Origin: Pseudomonas sp. 31-12
GTDB lineage: Bacteria; Pseudomonadota; Gammaproteobacteria; Pseudomonadales; Pseudomonadaceae
DNA: 64,000 bases
Reading direction: 5' to 3'
NCBI RefSeq assembly: GCF_003151075.1
Contig: NZ_CP029482.1
Span: 6,664,001-6,728,000 of the forward strand
Part shown: positions 51,223 through 59,568 of the stretch, one piece after another
How positions within the stretch are numbered: position 1 is the stretch's first letter
How the letters are laid out: the number at the start of each line of letters is the position of its first letter
Notes under the pieces: generated by a model
The model's input: the letters and a program-made list of their open reading frames with translations, nothing else
The model's database searches: none
Told to the model about the DNA's origin: nothing
Made by a program: the position numbers and the translations under genes

Positions 51223-53213
51223 TGCGTTCGTCCCTGAGTCGTTTCCTGCTGAGCGGCGCCGCGCTGTTGGCGCTGTGCATCAGCCCGTTGTCCCAGGCCG
51301 ATGACAAACCGCTGATCCAGGCCGGTAAGAAAACCCTGTTCCAGCGCGTGCTGACCACCCCGGGCTGCAAGATCAGCCCGACAGCGGGCGGCGCCGCCGG
51401 CGATGAGCAACCGGTGTTCAGCCGTTTTTATGTGTACGAACGCGCGCAAGCGGCCAACGCCGAATGGCTGAAAGTCGGCCCCGACAGTTACGGCAAAACC
51501 ATTGGCTGGCTGCCCGCCAGCTGCACCACCGACTGGAAAATGCAGCTGACGCTGGCCTTCACCAATCCGGCCAACCGCGACCGGCTGCTGTTCTTCAAGG
51601 AACGCGCCACCGTCGAAGGCATCCTCGATGCGCCGGACCCGGTGAGCAAAGTCGCCCCACTGCGGGCCACGCTGAAAAAGGGCAAGCAAGCCCCCGGCGT
51701 GCTGGCCGAAGAACCTGAATATTTCGTCGACCTGCAAAAGCAGTTCTACCTGTTGCCGGTCCTCAGCGGCGAAGAGGTCATGACCGAGGGCGGTTTCCGC
51801 ACGCGGCTGCTCAACGTCGCATCGGTCAGTAAACCGGATGACAAGAACGCCAAGGGCGGTGCTGCGAGCGGCGCGGCCGGCGGCAAGGAAGCCGAGGACA
51901 AGGCAGCCAGCCAGTTGAAGGAATTCAGCGCAGCGGTGGTGTTTGTCATCGACTCGACCATCTCGATGGACCCGTACATCGACCGCACCCGCGAGGCGAT
52001 CCGTAAGGTTTATCAGCGGATCGAAGCGCAGAACCTCGGCAAGCAGGTCAAGTTCGGCATGGTCGCTTTCCGCTCCAACACCCAAGCGGTGCCGGGGCTG
52101 GAGTACACCACCAAGATGTACGCCGACCCTACAAAGGTAAAAGACAGCGCCGACTTTTTCGCCAAGATCGCCGACCTCAAACAAGCCAAAGTCTCCAGCA
52201 GCAGTTTCGACGAAGATGCGTTTGCCGGCGTCATGGACAGCATCGACAAGGTCGACTGGAGCCAGTTCGGCGCGCGCTACGTGGTGCTGATCACCGACGC
52301 GGGCGCCATCGAAGGCGACGACAAACTGTCGAAGACCGGCTTGAGCGCCGCGCAGGTGCGTATGGAAGCCGCCAACCCGGGCGTAGCGATTTACACCCTG
52401 CACTTGAAAACCCCAGCCGGGGCCAAGGACCACGCCAAGGCCGAAGCGCAGTACCAGAACCTGTCGACCTACCCGGGCACCAACACTTCGCTGTATTACC
52501 CGGTGAACGCGGGCGACATTCAGGAGTTCGGACGCAAGGTTGACGCACTGGCTGCCGCGATCACGACACAGGTGAAAGCCGCCTACATGGGCGAAGACGC
52601 CATCGGCAGCGCGGTGAACGCCAAGCAGGACCCGGGCGAGAAGAAAATGCTCGAAGACGCGGCACTGATCGGCCATGCGATGCAGCTCGCCTATCTGGGC
52701 GAGAAGACCAACAGCAAGGCACCGCCGGTGTTCAAGGCGTGGATCACCGACCGTGACCTGATCAAGCAGAACATCCCGACCACCGACGTGCGGGTGCTGC
52801 TGACCAAGTCCCAGCTCAGTGACTTGAGCGACGTGATGAAGAAGATTCTCGACGCGGCCAACGAAGGCCTGATCTCGCCGACGGAAATGTTCGAGCGTCT
52901 GCGCTCGGTCGCCGCAACCATGGGCGCCGATCCGAACCAGCTCAAACAGAACGGCAACGCCAAACTGGCGGACATGGGCGTGCTCGGCGAGTACCTCGAA
53001 GACCTGCCGTATCAGAGCGAAGTGCTGAACCTGGACGAAGAAACCTGGAAGAGCTGGGATGGCCTGGCGCAGGAGAAATTTATCCGCACGCTCAATACCA
53101 AACTGCGGCACTACCAGCGCTACAACGCTGACGTCGACCGCTGGGTGGCGTTAGCCAAGGACAGCGATGCACGGGACAACGTCTACCCCGTGCCACTGGA
53201 AATGATGCCTTAA
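51219..53213 (+). CDS. Secreted VWA-domain protein
   Basis: 664 aa, ATG 51219 (ATGA-type overlap). Signal peptide MMRSSLSRFLLSGAALLALC. An N-terminal SH3-like/PpkA-like region is followed by a von Willebrand factor A domain from about residue 238: VFVIDSTISMDPYIDRTREA gives the MIDAS D-x-S-x-S, and YVVLITDAGAIEGDDKLS the later Asp. The C-terminal ~200 residues are helical. Resembles the C-terminal half of type VI PpkA proteins without the kinase. Periplasmic, metal-dependent protein binding is inferred. Confidence 0.85.
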   Translation: MMRSSLSRFLLSGAALLALCISPLSQADDKPLIQAGKKTLFQRVLTTPGCKISPTAGGAAGDEQPVFSRFYVYERAQAANAEWLKVGPDSYGKTIGWLPASCTTDWKMQLTLAFTNPANRDRLLFFKERATVEGILDAPDPVSKVAPLRATLKKGKQAPGVLAEEPEYFVDLQKQFYLLPVLSGEEVMTEGGFRTRLLNVASVSKPDDKNAKGGAASGAAGGKEAEDKAASQLKEFSAAVVFVIDSTISMDPYIDRTREAIRKVYQRIEAQNLGKQVKFGMVAFRSNTQAVPGLEYTTKMYADPTKVKDSADFFAKIADLKQAKVSSSSFDEDAFAGVMDSIDKVDWSQFGARYVVLITDAGAIEGDDKLSKTGLSAAQVRMEAANPGVAIYTLHLKTPAGAKDHAKAEAQYQNLSTYPGTNTSLYYPVNAGDIQEFGRKVDALAAAITTQVKAAYMGEDAIGSAVNAKQDPGEKKMLEDAALIGHAMQLAYLGEKTNSKAPPVFKAWITDRDLIKQNIPTTDVRVLLTKSQLSDLSDVMKKILDAANEGLISPTEMFERLRSVAATMGADPNQLKQNGNAKLADMGVLGEYLEDLPYQSEVLNLDEETWKSWDGLAQEKFIRTLNTKLRHYQRYNADVDRWVALAKDSDARDNVYPVPLEMMP

Positions 53214-53223
53214 CGAGACGCCG

Positions 53224-53925
53224 ATGCTCGATATCAAGAACCTGCTGGTGCGCCGTGGTGACGGCGCGCTGGCCCACCATGTGCGCCTGCCGCGCTTGCA
53301 AGTCGGTGCCGGGGAAATCCTCGCCATCACCGGTGAGAGCGGCAGTGGCAAAAGCACGTTGCTCGAAGCCATCGGCCTGTTGCTGGCGCCGGTGGAGCTC
53401 GAGCGCTTTCGGCTGGGCGCGGCGCAGGATCAGGACATCGCGCAATTGCTGGCTACCGATGACCAACCGGCTTTGGCGGCGGTGCGTTCGCGGCACTTGG
53501 GGTTCATTTTGCAAAGCGGCGGCTTGCTGCCGTTCCTGAGCGTGCGCGACAACATCAGCCTGCCCCGCCGCTTGCTCGGTATGCCGGTCAAGAGCGCGCA
53601 CGTTGATCACGCAGTCGAGGTGTTGCGCCTGCAAGGCTTGCTGGATAAACAACCACAGGCACTCTCGATAGGTGAACGCCAGCGCGTTGCCTGCGTTCGC
53701 GCAATTGCCCATGAACCGCTGCTGCTGTTGGCCGACGAGCCCACCGCCGCACTCGATCCGCACAGCGCCCGGCGTTTGTTCGAATTGCTGCTGAGTCTGG
53801 TGTCGAGCATGGGCCTGAGTGCCCTGGTGGTCTCCCATGACTGGGCCTTGCTGAAGGATTTCGGCTTGCCGCGACTCGGCGCTATCAGCCGTCAGGGAGA
53901 GACACTGTTTGAACCGATGGACTGA
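53224..53925 (+). CDS. ABC transporter ATP-binding protein (LolD/MacB type)
   Basis: 233 aa. Walker A GESGSGKST (37-45), Q-loop FILQSGGLLPFLSVRDNI, signature LSIGERQRVACVRAIAHE (the usual LSGGQ is LSIGE), Walker B LLLLADEPTAALDP and H-loop VVSHD. Similar to LolD/MacB ATPases that drive mechanotransmission rather than transport across the membrane. Pairs with the overlapping FtsX-type permease. Confidence 0.9.
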   Translation: MLDIKNLLVRRGDGALAHHVRLPRLQVGAGEILAITGESGSGKSTLLEAIGLLLAPVELERFRLGAAQDQDIAQLLATDDQPALAAVRSRHLGFILQSGGLLPFLSVRDNISLPRRLLGMPVKSAHVDHAVEVLRLQGLLDKQPQALSIGERQRVACVRAIAHEPLLLLADEPTAALDPHSARRLFELLLSLVSSMGLSALVVSHDWALLKDFGLPRLGAISRQGETLFEPMD

Positions 53926-55132
53926 CCGACTGCGCCTGCTGGGCTCGCTGGCCCTGCAAGACCTCTGGCACGACCGCAAGGTGTCGTTGTGCATCGCCGC
54001 CTCGTTGGTGGCGGTGATCGCGCCGCTGTTGCTGCTGTTCGGCCTCAAGCATGGCGTGGTCAGCCAGTTGCAGGACGAATTGCTGCGCGACCCGCGCAAC
54101 CTTGAAGTGAAGATGCTCAGCAACGGCAATTACGACAGCGCCTGGATAGAACGTGTGCGCCAACGGCCCGAAACCGGCTTTGCCTTGGGTCAGACCCGCT
54201 CGCTCAACACCCAGGCGGATTTGCTGATCGGCATGCAACGCTTCGTCGAAGGCGCGGAAATCATCGCCACCGAACCCGGCGACCCGCAGCTGAACCTGCC
54301 GCAACTCAATCCCACCGGCAACCAAGTGATCCTCAGCGCCCGCGCCGCGCAACGTTTGCAGGCCAAGGTCGGCGACCGTGTGCAAATGCGCGTGTTGCGT
54401 CGCCTGGAAGGTGTGAATGAACGCGGTGAGATGACGTTGACGGTGCTGGAAGTGCTCGACGGTGCGCGGTTCGGCCGTGCGGCCGGGTTTGTCGCCCCAC
54501 CGCTGCTGCTGGACCTGGAGCGCTTTCGCGATGGCTATCAGGTCAGCGCATTCGGCATCGGAACCGGCAAGCCTCTGGGCGATCTGCAACCGCTGTACGC
54601 CCGCGCCCGCCTCTACGCCCGCGACATCGATCAGGTCGCACCGCTGGAACGCTGGCTCAACGAACAACACATCGAAACCTCAAGCCGACTGGCCGACATC
54701 GACAACGTCAAAGCCATCAACCATGTGCTGGGGCTGATCTTCGGGGTGATTGCCCTGGCGGCTTTGATCGGTTGTGTGGCGTCGATGGTCGGCGCGTTCC
54801 TGGCCAACATCGACCGCAAGCGCAAAAGCCTCGCGGTCCTGCGTTTGCTGGGTTTCAAACGCACGGCAGTCGGCGGTTTCGTGGTCCTGCAAGCGCTGGT
54901 GCTGAGCCTCGCCGGTTACCTCGGCGGATTGGTTTTCTATGCCGTCGGCAGTCATTTGTTCGACTACCTGCTCGGCAGTAGCCAGGCCACCGGCACCTTC
55001 GTTTGCCACATCACACTCTGGCACGGCCTCGCCGCCCTGCTCCTGACCTTTCTGGTCGCTGCACTGGTGGCCGTGATCGGCGCCGTGCGAGCGATCAACA
55101 TCCAACCTGCGGAGAGTCTGCGTGAGCTATAA
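53909..55132 (+). CDS. FtsX/MacB-type ABC permease
   Basis: 407 aa, TTG start at 53909 overlapping the ATPase by 17 nt. One N-terminal transmembrane helix (about 23-45), a large periplasmic domain (about 46-265) and three C-terminal helices (about 272-295, 320-345, 365-395), the LolC/MacB/FtsX topology. Probably a type VII-fold ABC system coupling cytoplasmic ATP hydrolysis to movement of the periplasmic partners in this operon. Confidence 0.87.
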   Translation: MNRWTDRLRLLGSLALQDLWHDRKVSLCIAASLVAVIAPLLLLFGLKHGVVSQLQDELLRDPRNLEVKMLSNGNYDSAWIERVRQRPETGFALGQTRSLNTQADLLIGMQRFVEGAEIIATEPGDPQLNLPQLNPTGNQVILSARAAQRLQAKVGDRVQMRVLRRLEGVNERGEMTLTVLEVLDGARFGRAAGFVAPPLLLDLERFRDGYQVSAFGIGTGKPLGDLQPLYARARLYARDIDQVAPLERWLNEQHIETSSRLADIDNVKAINHVLGLIFGVIALAALIGCVASMVGAFLANIDRKRKSLAVLRLLGFKRTAVGGFVVLQALVLSLAGYLGGLVFYAVGSHLFDYLLGSSQATGTFVCHITLWHGLAALLLTFLVAALVAVIGAVRAINIQPAESLREL

Positions 55133-56666
55133 ACGTTTGGGCTTGCTGTTGCCCCTGAGCCTCGGCTATCTGCTCGACGCCTCGGCGGCGGGCTGGGAAG
55201 AGAAGTATTACAACCCGATGCCCGAGGCCAGCGACGTCGTGCTGCCAATGCCGTGCGAAGGTTCGATGGTGTTTCGCAAGGTGTTCATTCCGGTCGCCGG
55301 GCCGCTTGACGACTACCCGATCAACATCGGTCAGGACGGCGCGGAATACGGCTATGTGGAACAGACTCGACCGACCTTCATCGCAGGCAGTTTCACCGGC
55401 GCGAAGAACGACAAATCCCGCTACTACCTGATGGCCAAGTACGAGATGAGTCAGCTGCAGTACGCTGCACTGACCGACGAAACCTGCCCCACCGCCGCCA
55501 CCAAAATGCGCCTGCCGCAAGTGTCGGTAAGCTGGGTGCAAGCCGTTGAAGCGGCCGACAAGTACAACCTGTGGCTGCGCAAAAACGCAGCGGCCAAGCT
55601 GCCGAAAGAAGACGGCGCGCTGGGCTTCCTGCGCCTGCCGACAGAAGTCGAGTGGGAGTTCGCGGCGCGCGGTGGCCTGGAAGTCGGCGCGGCGGAGTTC
55701 CGTGACACGCGCTACCCGATGGCCGAGGGCATCAACGCTTACGAATGGTTCGCCGGGGCGCAATCGTCCAACGGCAAACTGCAATTGTCCGGCCTGCAAA
55801 AACCCAATCCGCTGGGCTTGCACGACATGCTCGGCAACGTCGACGAGATGATGTTCGAGCCGTTCCGCCTGAACAAACTCGACCGCCAGCACGGTCAGGC
55901 CGGTGGCTACGTGGTGCGTGGCGGCAATTACCTGACCGCTCAGGCCGACCTGCGCACCGGGTTGCGCAAGGAAGAGCCGTACTACAACGCCGAAGGCCAG
56001 GTGAAAAACAAAACCACCGGTATGCGACTGGTCCTGGTGTCGCCGACCCTGACGTCGCGCGAACGTGTCGCCAGCATTGAAAGCAGCTGGAAGAAACTCG
56101 GCACTGGCAGCAAGGAAACCGAGTCGGCCGACAAAGGCACCGTTCAGTCGCTAAACACCCTGGCCTCGGGCGTGGAAGACAAGGCGCTCAAGGAAAAGCT
56201 TCAGGCGTTGGAAAACCAATTGCGCGCCAGCAACCAGCAGCAGGAAGAAACCCGCGACCAGGCGATCCGCGCCAGCCTTAACCTCGGTGCGTTCCTGTGC
56301 ACCAAGATGCTCGACGACGGCCAGTACGTGGACTTCCTGCAAAAGAACTACAAGCTCAACTGCGAATCCGCGGACAAAGACGCCAGCTGCGACATGCGCA
56401 AAGGCAAGCTCGACGAGCAGAAGGATCGCTTGCACAAACTCAGCCGTTACTACGCCAGCAGCCTGGTGGAATCGGCGACCTTGTACGGCCAGCCGCTGCT
56501 GGAAGCACAGGTGCCGGTGATGGAAGAAATCATCACCCGCAACAAACAGCTGCAAGAACTCAAACCCTATTTGCGCACCCACTGGGCCAATCAGAAGACC
56601 TTCCTGCAAAAGCAGAAGATCGACACTGACGCCTGGCTGACCAGCTGCAAAACCGTCACTCAATAA
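55122..56666 (+). CDS. Formylglycine-generating-enzyme-like (SUMF1) exported protein
   Basis: 514 aa, GTG 55122 overlapping the permease by 11 nt. Signal peptide SYKRLGLLLPLSLGYLLDAS. The FGE-sulfatase domain spans about 40-310: MAKYEMSQLQYAAL, LPTEVEWEFAARGG, GNVDEMMFEPFRL, YVVRGGNYLT and GLRKEEP. The two catalytic cysteines of true FGE are not apparent, so it is more likely a C-type-lectin-fold binding module, as in many periplasmic SUMF1 proteins. The C-terminal 200 residues are coiled coil with cysteines. Confidence 0.85.
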   Translation: MSYKRLGLLLPLSLGYLLDASAAGWEEKYYNPMPEASDVVLPMPCEGSMVFRKVFIPVAGPLDDYPINIGQDGAEYGYVEQTRPTFIAGSFTGAKNDKSRYYLMAKYEMSQLQYAALTDETCPTAATKMRLPQVSVSWVQAVEAADKYNLWLRKNAAAKLPKEDGALGFLRLPTEVEWEFAARGGLEVGAAEFRDTRYPMAEGINAYEWFAGAQSSNGKLQLSGLQKPNPLGLHDMLGNVDEMMFEPFRLNKLDRQHGQAGGYVVRGGNYLTAQADLRTGLRKEEPYYNAEGQVKNKTTGMRLVLVSPTLTSRERVASIESSWKKLGTGSKETESADKGTVQSLNTLASGVEDKALKEKLQALENQLRASNQQQEETRDQAIRASLNLGAFLCTKMLDDGQYVDFLQKNYKLNCESADKDASCDMRKGKLDEQKDRLHKLSRYYASSLVESATLYGQPLLEAQVPVMEEIITRNKQLQELKPYLRTHWANQKTFLQKQKIDTDAWLTSCKTVTQ

Positions 56667-56712
56667 CTCTCTCAATAACAACACGCCAACACCGTCACCA
56701 AGGAGTTTCACC

Positions 56713-57444
56713 ATGTCGCGCAGCCTTTGGACTCGCTTCAAGCTTCAGATTGCTTTCGTCCTCACTGGCAGCCTGTTGCTGACCGGTTGCGCCAACACCG
56801 GCAGCTCGATGCTCGGTGGCAGCGAGGGTGCCGACCCGCGCCTGACCCAAAGCAATGACGCAGAGTTCTTCAGCAAATCCGGTTACCAGGCCTGTGCGGT
56901 CGGCGCCGGCGTCGGCATCCTCAGTTGCGCACTGTCCAACAGCAGCAACAAAGCGGTCTGCGCTATTGCCGCCGGTATTACCGCGTGTGGCGTGGCCATG
57001 GGCGCGAACTACTACCTGGATCAGCGTCGCAGCGAATACTCCGACACCACCACCCGCCTGGCGAAGATGAACAGCGACGTCGAGCAAGACACCCAGAACG
57101 TGATCGCCCGTACCGCAACCGCTCAGCAAGTGATCAATGATGATCAGGCGCAAATCGCCCAGATCAAAAAGGACATCGCCAACAAGAAAGTCGACAAGAC
57201 CAAGGCCCAGGCGCAGATCGCCGAGATTGACCAGAACATCGCACGCCTGCGTAAAGACCTCGGCAACATGCGCAACAAGGTCACCGAATACACCAAAGTG
57301 GCGGATGCCGAGCGTGCACAAGGCGCCGGTGCCGAGATCAAGCAGGTGGACGTGAGCATTATGAAAATGAACCAGAAAGTCGCCGCCCTGCAAAAGGAAG
57401 TCGACGGTCTGTACAACCAGCGTTCCGCGATCACCCTGGGCTAA
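56713..57444 (+). CDS. Coiled-coil lipoprotein
   Basis: 243 aa, ATG 56713 (AAGGAG upstream). Lipobox LLLTGC at about residue 26 after a basic signal sequence. A glycine/alanine-rich short membrane-like segment (about 57-100, ACAVGAGVGILSCAL ... AICAIAAGITAC) is followed by a long coiled coil (QIKKDIANKKVDKTKAQAQI). Envelope-attached. No family recognised. Confidence 0.8.
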   Translation: MSRSLWTRFKLQIAFVLTGSLLLTGCANTGSSMLGGSEGADPRLTQSNDAEFFSKSGYQACAVGAGVGILSCALSNSSNKAVCAIAAGITACGVAMGANYYLDQRRSEYSDTTTRLAKMNSDVEQDTQNVIARTATAQQVINDDQAQIAQIKKDIANKKVDKTKAQAQIAEIDQNIARLRKDLGNMRNKVTEYTKVADAERAQGAGAEIKQVDVSIMKMNQKVAALQKEVDGLYNQRSAITLG

Positions 57445-57448
57445 GCAC

Positions 57449-57955
57449 ATGACTCTACGACAGCTGGCGGTCCTCACCGCCGTCCTGGCCTTGAGCGGTT
57501 GCGCGACCAAGCCCGGGGAATGCGATGCGACCAATCGCGACAGCAGCATGCTGACCAAGATGAACTGCGACTACTCTGGTGGTTACAGCGATCAGGTCAA
57601 GCAGAAGGAACTGGCCCTGACCGCGTCCCGTCAGGAAAACGCGATGTTCCGCCAGGTGTACGAGAACATTCAGGCCCAGCAGCTCAGCACCAAGACCGAC
57701 CTGGCCAGCCAGCAGAAATCCCAGGCGGCGCTGAACCAGTCGCTGGGTCAGTTGCTGTCTTCGCTCAAGGCTCGGCATGGCAATAAAGGCCAGATACACA
57801 AGCAGATTGCCGGGCTTGAGCAGCAGCTCAAGGCTTCGCAAACGGCGCCCGCGACCAAGGCGTCTCCAGCGACGCTGGCCGCCAAGCAGGAACAACTGAA
57901 GGCGTTGCAGAAGAAAGTGAATCAGCTGCAGTTCAGCCTCGGTTACGAAGAGTAA
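57449..57955 (+). CDS. Small coiled-coil lipoprotein
   Basis: 168 aa, ATG 57449, 4 bp after the previous stop. Lipobox ALSGC at about residue 20, then a helical coiled coil (QKELALTASRQENAMFRQVY, KQEQLKALQKKVNQLQFSLG). Partner of the preceding lipoprotein by position and type. Confidence 0.8.
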   Translation: MTLRQLAVLTAVLALSGCATKPGECDATNRDSSMLTKMNCDYSGGYSDQVKQKELALTASRQENAMFRQVYENIQAQQLSTKTDLASQQKSQAALNQSLGQLLSSLKARHGNKGQIHKQIAGLEQQLKASQTAPATKASPATLAAKQEQLKALQKKVNQLQFSLGYEE

Positions 57956-57966
57956 CTTTTCACCCC

Positions 57967-57990
57967 GCAGGCCTCCCGATGGAGGCCTGC
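57967..57990 (+). terminator. Perfect hairpin after the lipoprotein genes
   Basis: GCAGGCCTCC-CGAT-GGAGGCCTGC followed by ACCCTTTTC: a 10-bp perfect stem with a short T-run. Terminator or attenuator between the lipoprotein genes and the last VWA gene. Confidence 0.65.
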
Positions 57991-58012
57991 ACCCTTTTCA
58001 GGAATCGTCGTC

Positions 58013-59431
58013 ATGCAGCGGGTTATCAGGGATGCGCAAGCCACACCGGAGGGGATGAGTGCGCTGCAAGCCAAAGTCGCCCTCATCCAGAAACACTTTC
58101 CGCCGACCGTCGCCAGCCTCTTCGCCATCCCGCGGATGGGCAGCGGCGACGTGCTGGAATGGTGGACCGAACTGGGTGGCCAACCCACACCCTATGCCGA
58201 CCTCAACGAGGACGCGCAACGACGTTTGCTGGAAACCTATGAAGTGCGTCAGACGTCCCTGGGACAGCTGGCGGACGAACTGCAAAAACGCGGACAGCCC
58301 ACGGTAGCGGATGACCTGCGCAGCCTGCTCGGCACCCCCGAGCTGGACAAACTCTACAGCCTCAACGGCGAGCCACTGGTGGTGCGCTGGAACCAGCGTC
58401 CGCCGAAACCGATCGTGCCGCCGGTGGTTCCGGTGGCGCCGGTCGTACCGCCGTCGCGCCGTGGCTGGTGGATCGCGGCGGCCTTGCTGGCGCTGCTGTT
58501 GCTGCTTCTGGCGCTCTGGGCTTATTGGTGGTTTATGCACCGCGAACCCGTCGTTGTGGTCCCGCCTGTAGCGCCCGTGGTGACACCGGTCGAGAAACCG
58601 GTCGAGCCTGTTCCCGAGCCTGTCGTGGAACCCGAGCCGGTTCCAGAACCTGTCCCAGAACCGGTGCCGGTGCCGGTGCCGGTGCCAGTGCCGGAACCCA
58701 AGCCAGTTCCGCCACCGAAACCTGTGGTCGCCGCCCCGCCACCGGCCCCGACGCTGGACAACTTCGCCTGCCGCAAAAAAGCGCCAAACGCGGAGATCCC
58801 GCAATTCGTCGTGGTGCTCGACACCTCGGGCTCGATGGATTTGAACATCAAGTCCGTGAAAGCCGACGAGGACTGGTTCTTCGGCAATGAGCTCAACAAG
58901 TACCTGGATGTGAACCGCACCACGCAGATCTTCGCCAAGCCCAGCCGCATGGACGTCGCCAAGGACTCCTTGGCCGGCATGATCAACGGGCTGGACCCGA
59001 AGATCGACACGCGCCTCATCACCTTCGCCGGCTGCGAACGCACACCGGACCAAGGCGTGTTCAAGTTTGGCGACCGCCAGCGGCTGATCAACGGGATTCG
59101 AGGACTGGTGCCCAACGACGGCACACCGCTGGCCGACAGCCTGGCCCACGCGGCAAGCACCGTGGACGGGCGCAATAACGATGCGGTGATCGTGATGTTC
59201 GTCGACGGTGAGGACGGTTGCCAGAAAGACGTGTGCGCGGTCTCCCGTCAAATCGCCAGGGACCAACCGCGCCTGCGGGTCAACGTGGTCAAAATCGGCG
59301 CCGGTGGCCCGTCACGGTGCATAGCGGAAAACACCGGAGGCCGGGTTTACAGCAGCACCAATGCGGCGGAGCTGGGCAAGCAGTTGAAACTGGCGAGCAA
59401 GGAAGTGTCTAGCAATGCCAAGTGTGATTGA
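58013..59431 (+). CDS. Membrane-anchored VWA-domain protein
   Basis: 472 aa, ATG 58013. Cytoplasmic N-terminus (~150 aa), one transmembrane helix (about 158-185, WWIAAALLALLLLLLALWAYW), a rigid Pro-Glu-Pro-Val repeat linker (about 195-250), then a periplasmic VWA domain with MIDAS DTSGSMD at about 269 and AVIVMFVDGEDGC. The linker resembles TonB-type spacers that cross the periplasm. Last gene of the srf cluster, separated from the others only by the hairpin. Confidence 0.85.
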   Translation: MQRVIRDAQATPEGMSALQAKVALIQKHFPPTVASLFAIPRMGSGDVLEWWTELGGQPTPYADLNEDAQRRLLETYEVRQTSLGQLADELQKRGQPTVADDLRSLLGTPELDKLYSLNGEPLVVRWNQRPPKPIVPPVVPVAPVVPPSRRGWWIAAALLALLLLLLALWAYWWFMHREPVVVVPPVAPVVTPVEKPVEPVPEPVVEPEPVPEPVPEPVPVPVPVPVPEPKPVPPPKPVVAAPPPAPTLDNFACRKKAPNAEIPQFVVVLDTSGSMDLNIKSVKADEDWFFGNELNKYLDVNRTTQIFAKPSRMDVAKDSLAGMINGLDPKIDTRLITFAGCERTPDQGVFKFGDRQRLINGIRGLVPNDGTPLADSLAHAASTVDGRNNDAVIVMFVDGEDGCQKDVCAVSRQIARDQPRLRVNVVKIGAGGPSRCIAENTGGRVYSSTNAAELGKQLKLASKEVSSNAKCD

Positions 59432-59462
59432 TCGTCTGATCTGAACATTGAGGTGACCCCAA

Positions 59463-59551
59463 TCGCGGGCAAGCCCGCTCCCACAGGTTATATGTCGTTC
59501 CAGTTTCTTGTGAACGACACAAATCCTGTGGGAGCGGGCTTGCCCGCGAAA
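59463..59551. repeat. Paired REP elements (BIME) forming a large hairpin
   Basis: TCGCGGGCAAGCCCGCTCCC (59463) and GGGAGCGGGCTTGCCCGCGA (59530) are inverted copies. The spacer itself pairs (GTCGTTC/GAACGAC). It lies between the convergent VWA and chemoreceptor genes and probably serves as terminator. Confidence 0.85.
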
Positions 59552-59568
59552 GCTATTTCAGCGACGAC

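Noticed and set aside
51144..53111. 655-codon open frame opposite the VWA gene
   Set aside because: Same reason; the plus-strand VWA protein has a signal peptide and MIDAS motif.
58600..58760. Tandem repeat DNA as a separate element
   Set aside because: It encodes the Pro-Glu-Pro-Val linker of the membrane-anchored VWA protein and is explained by that.
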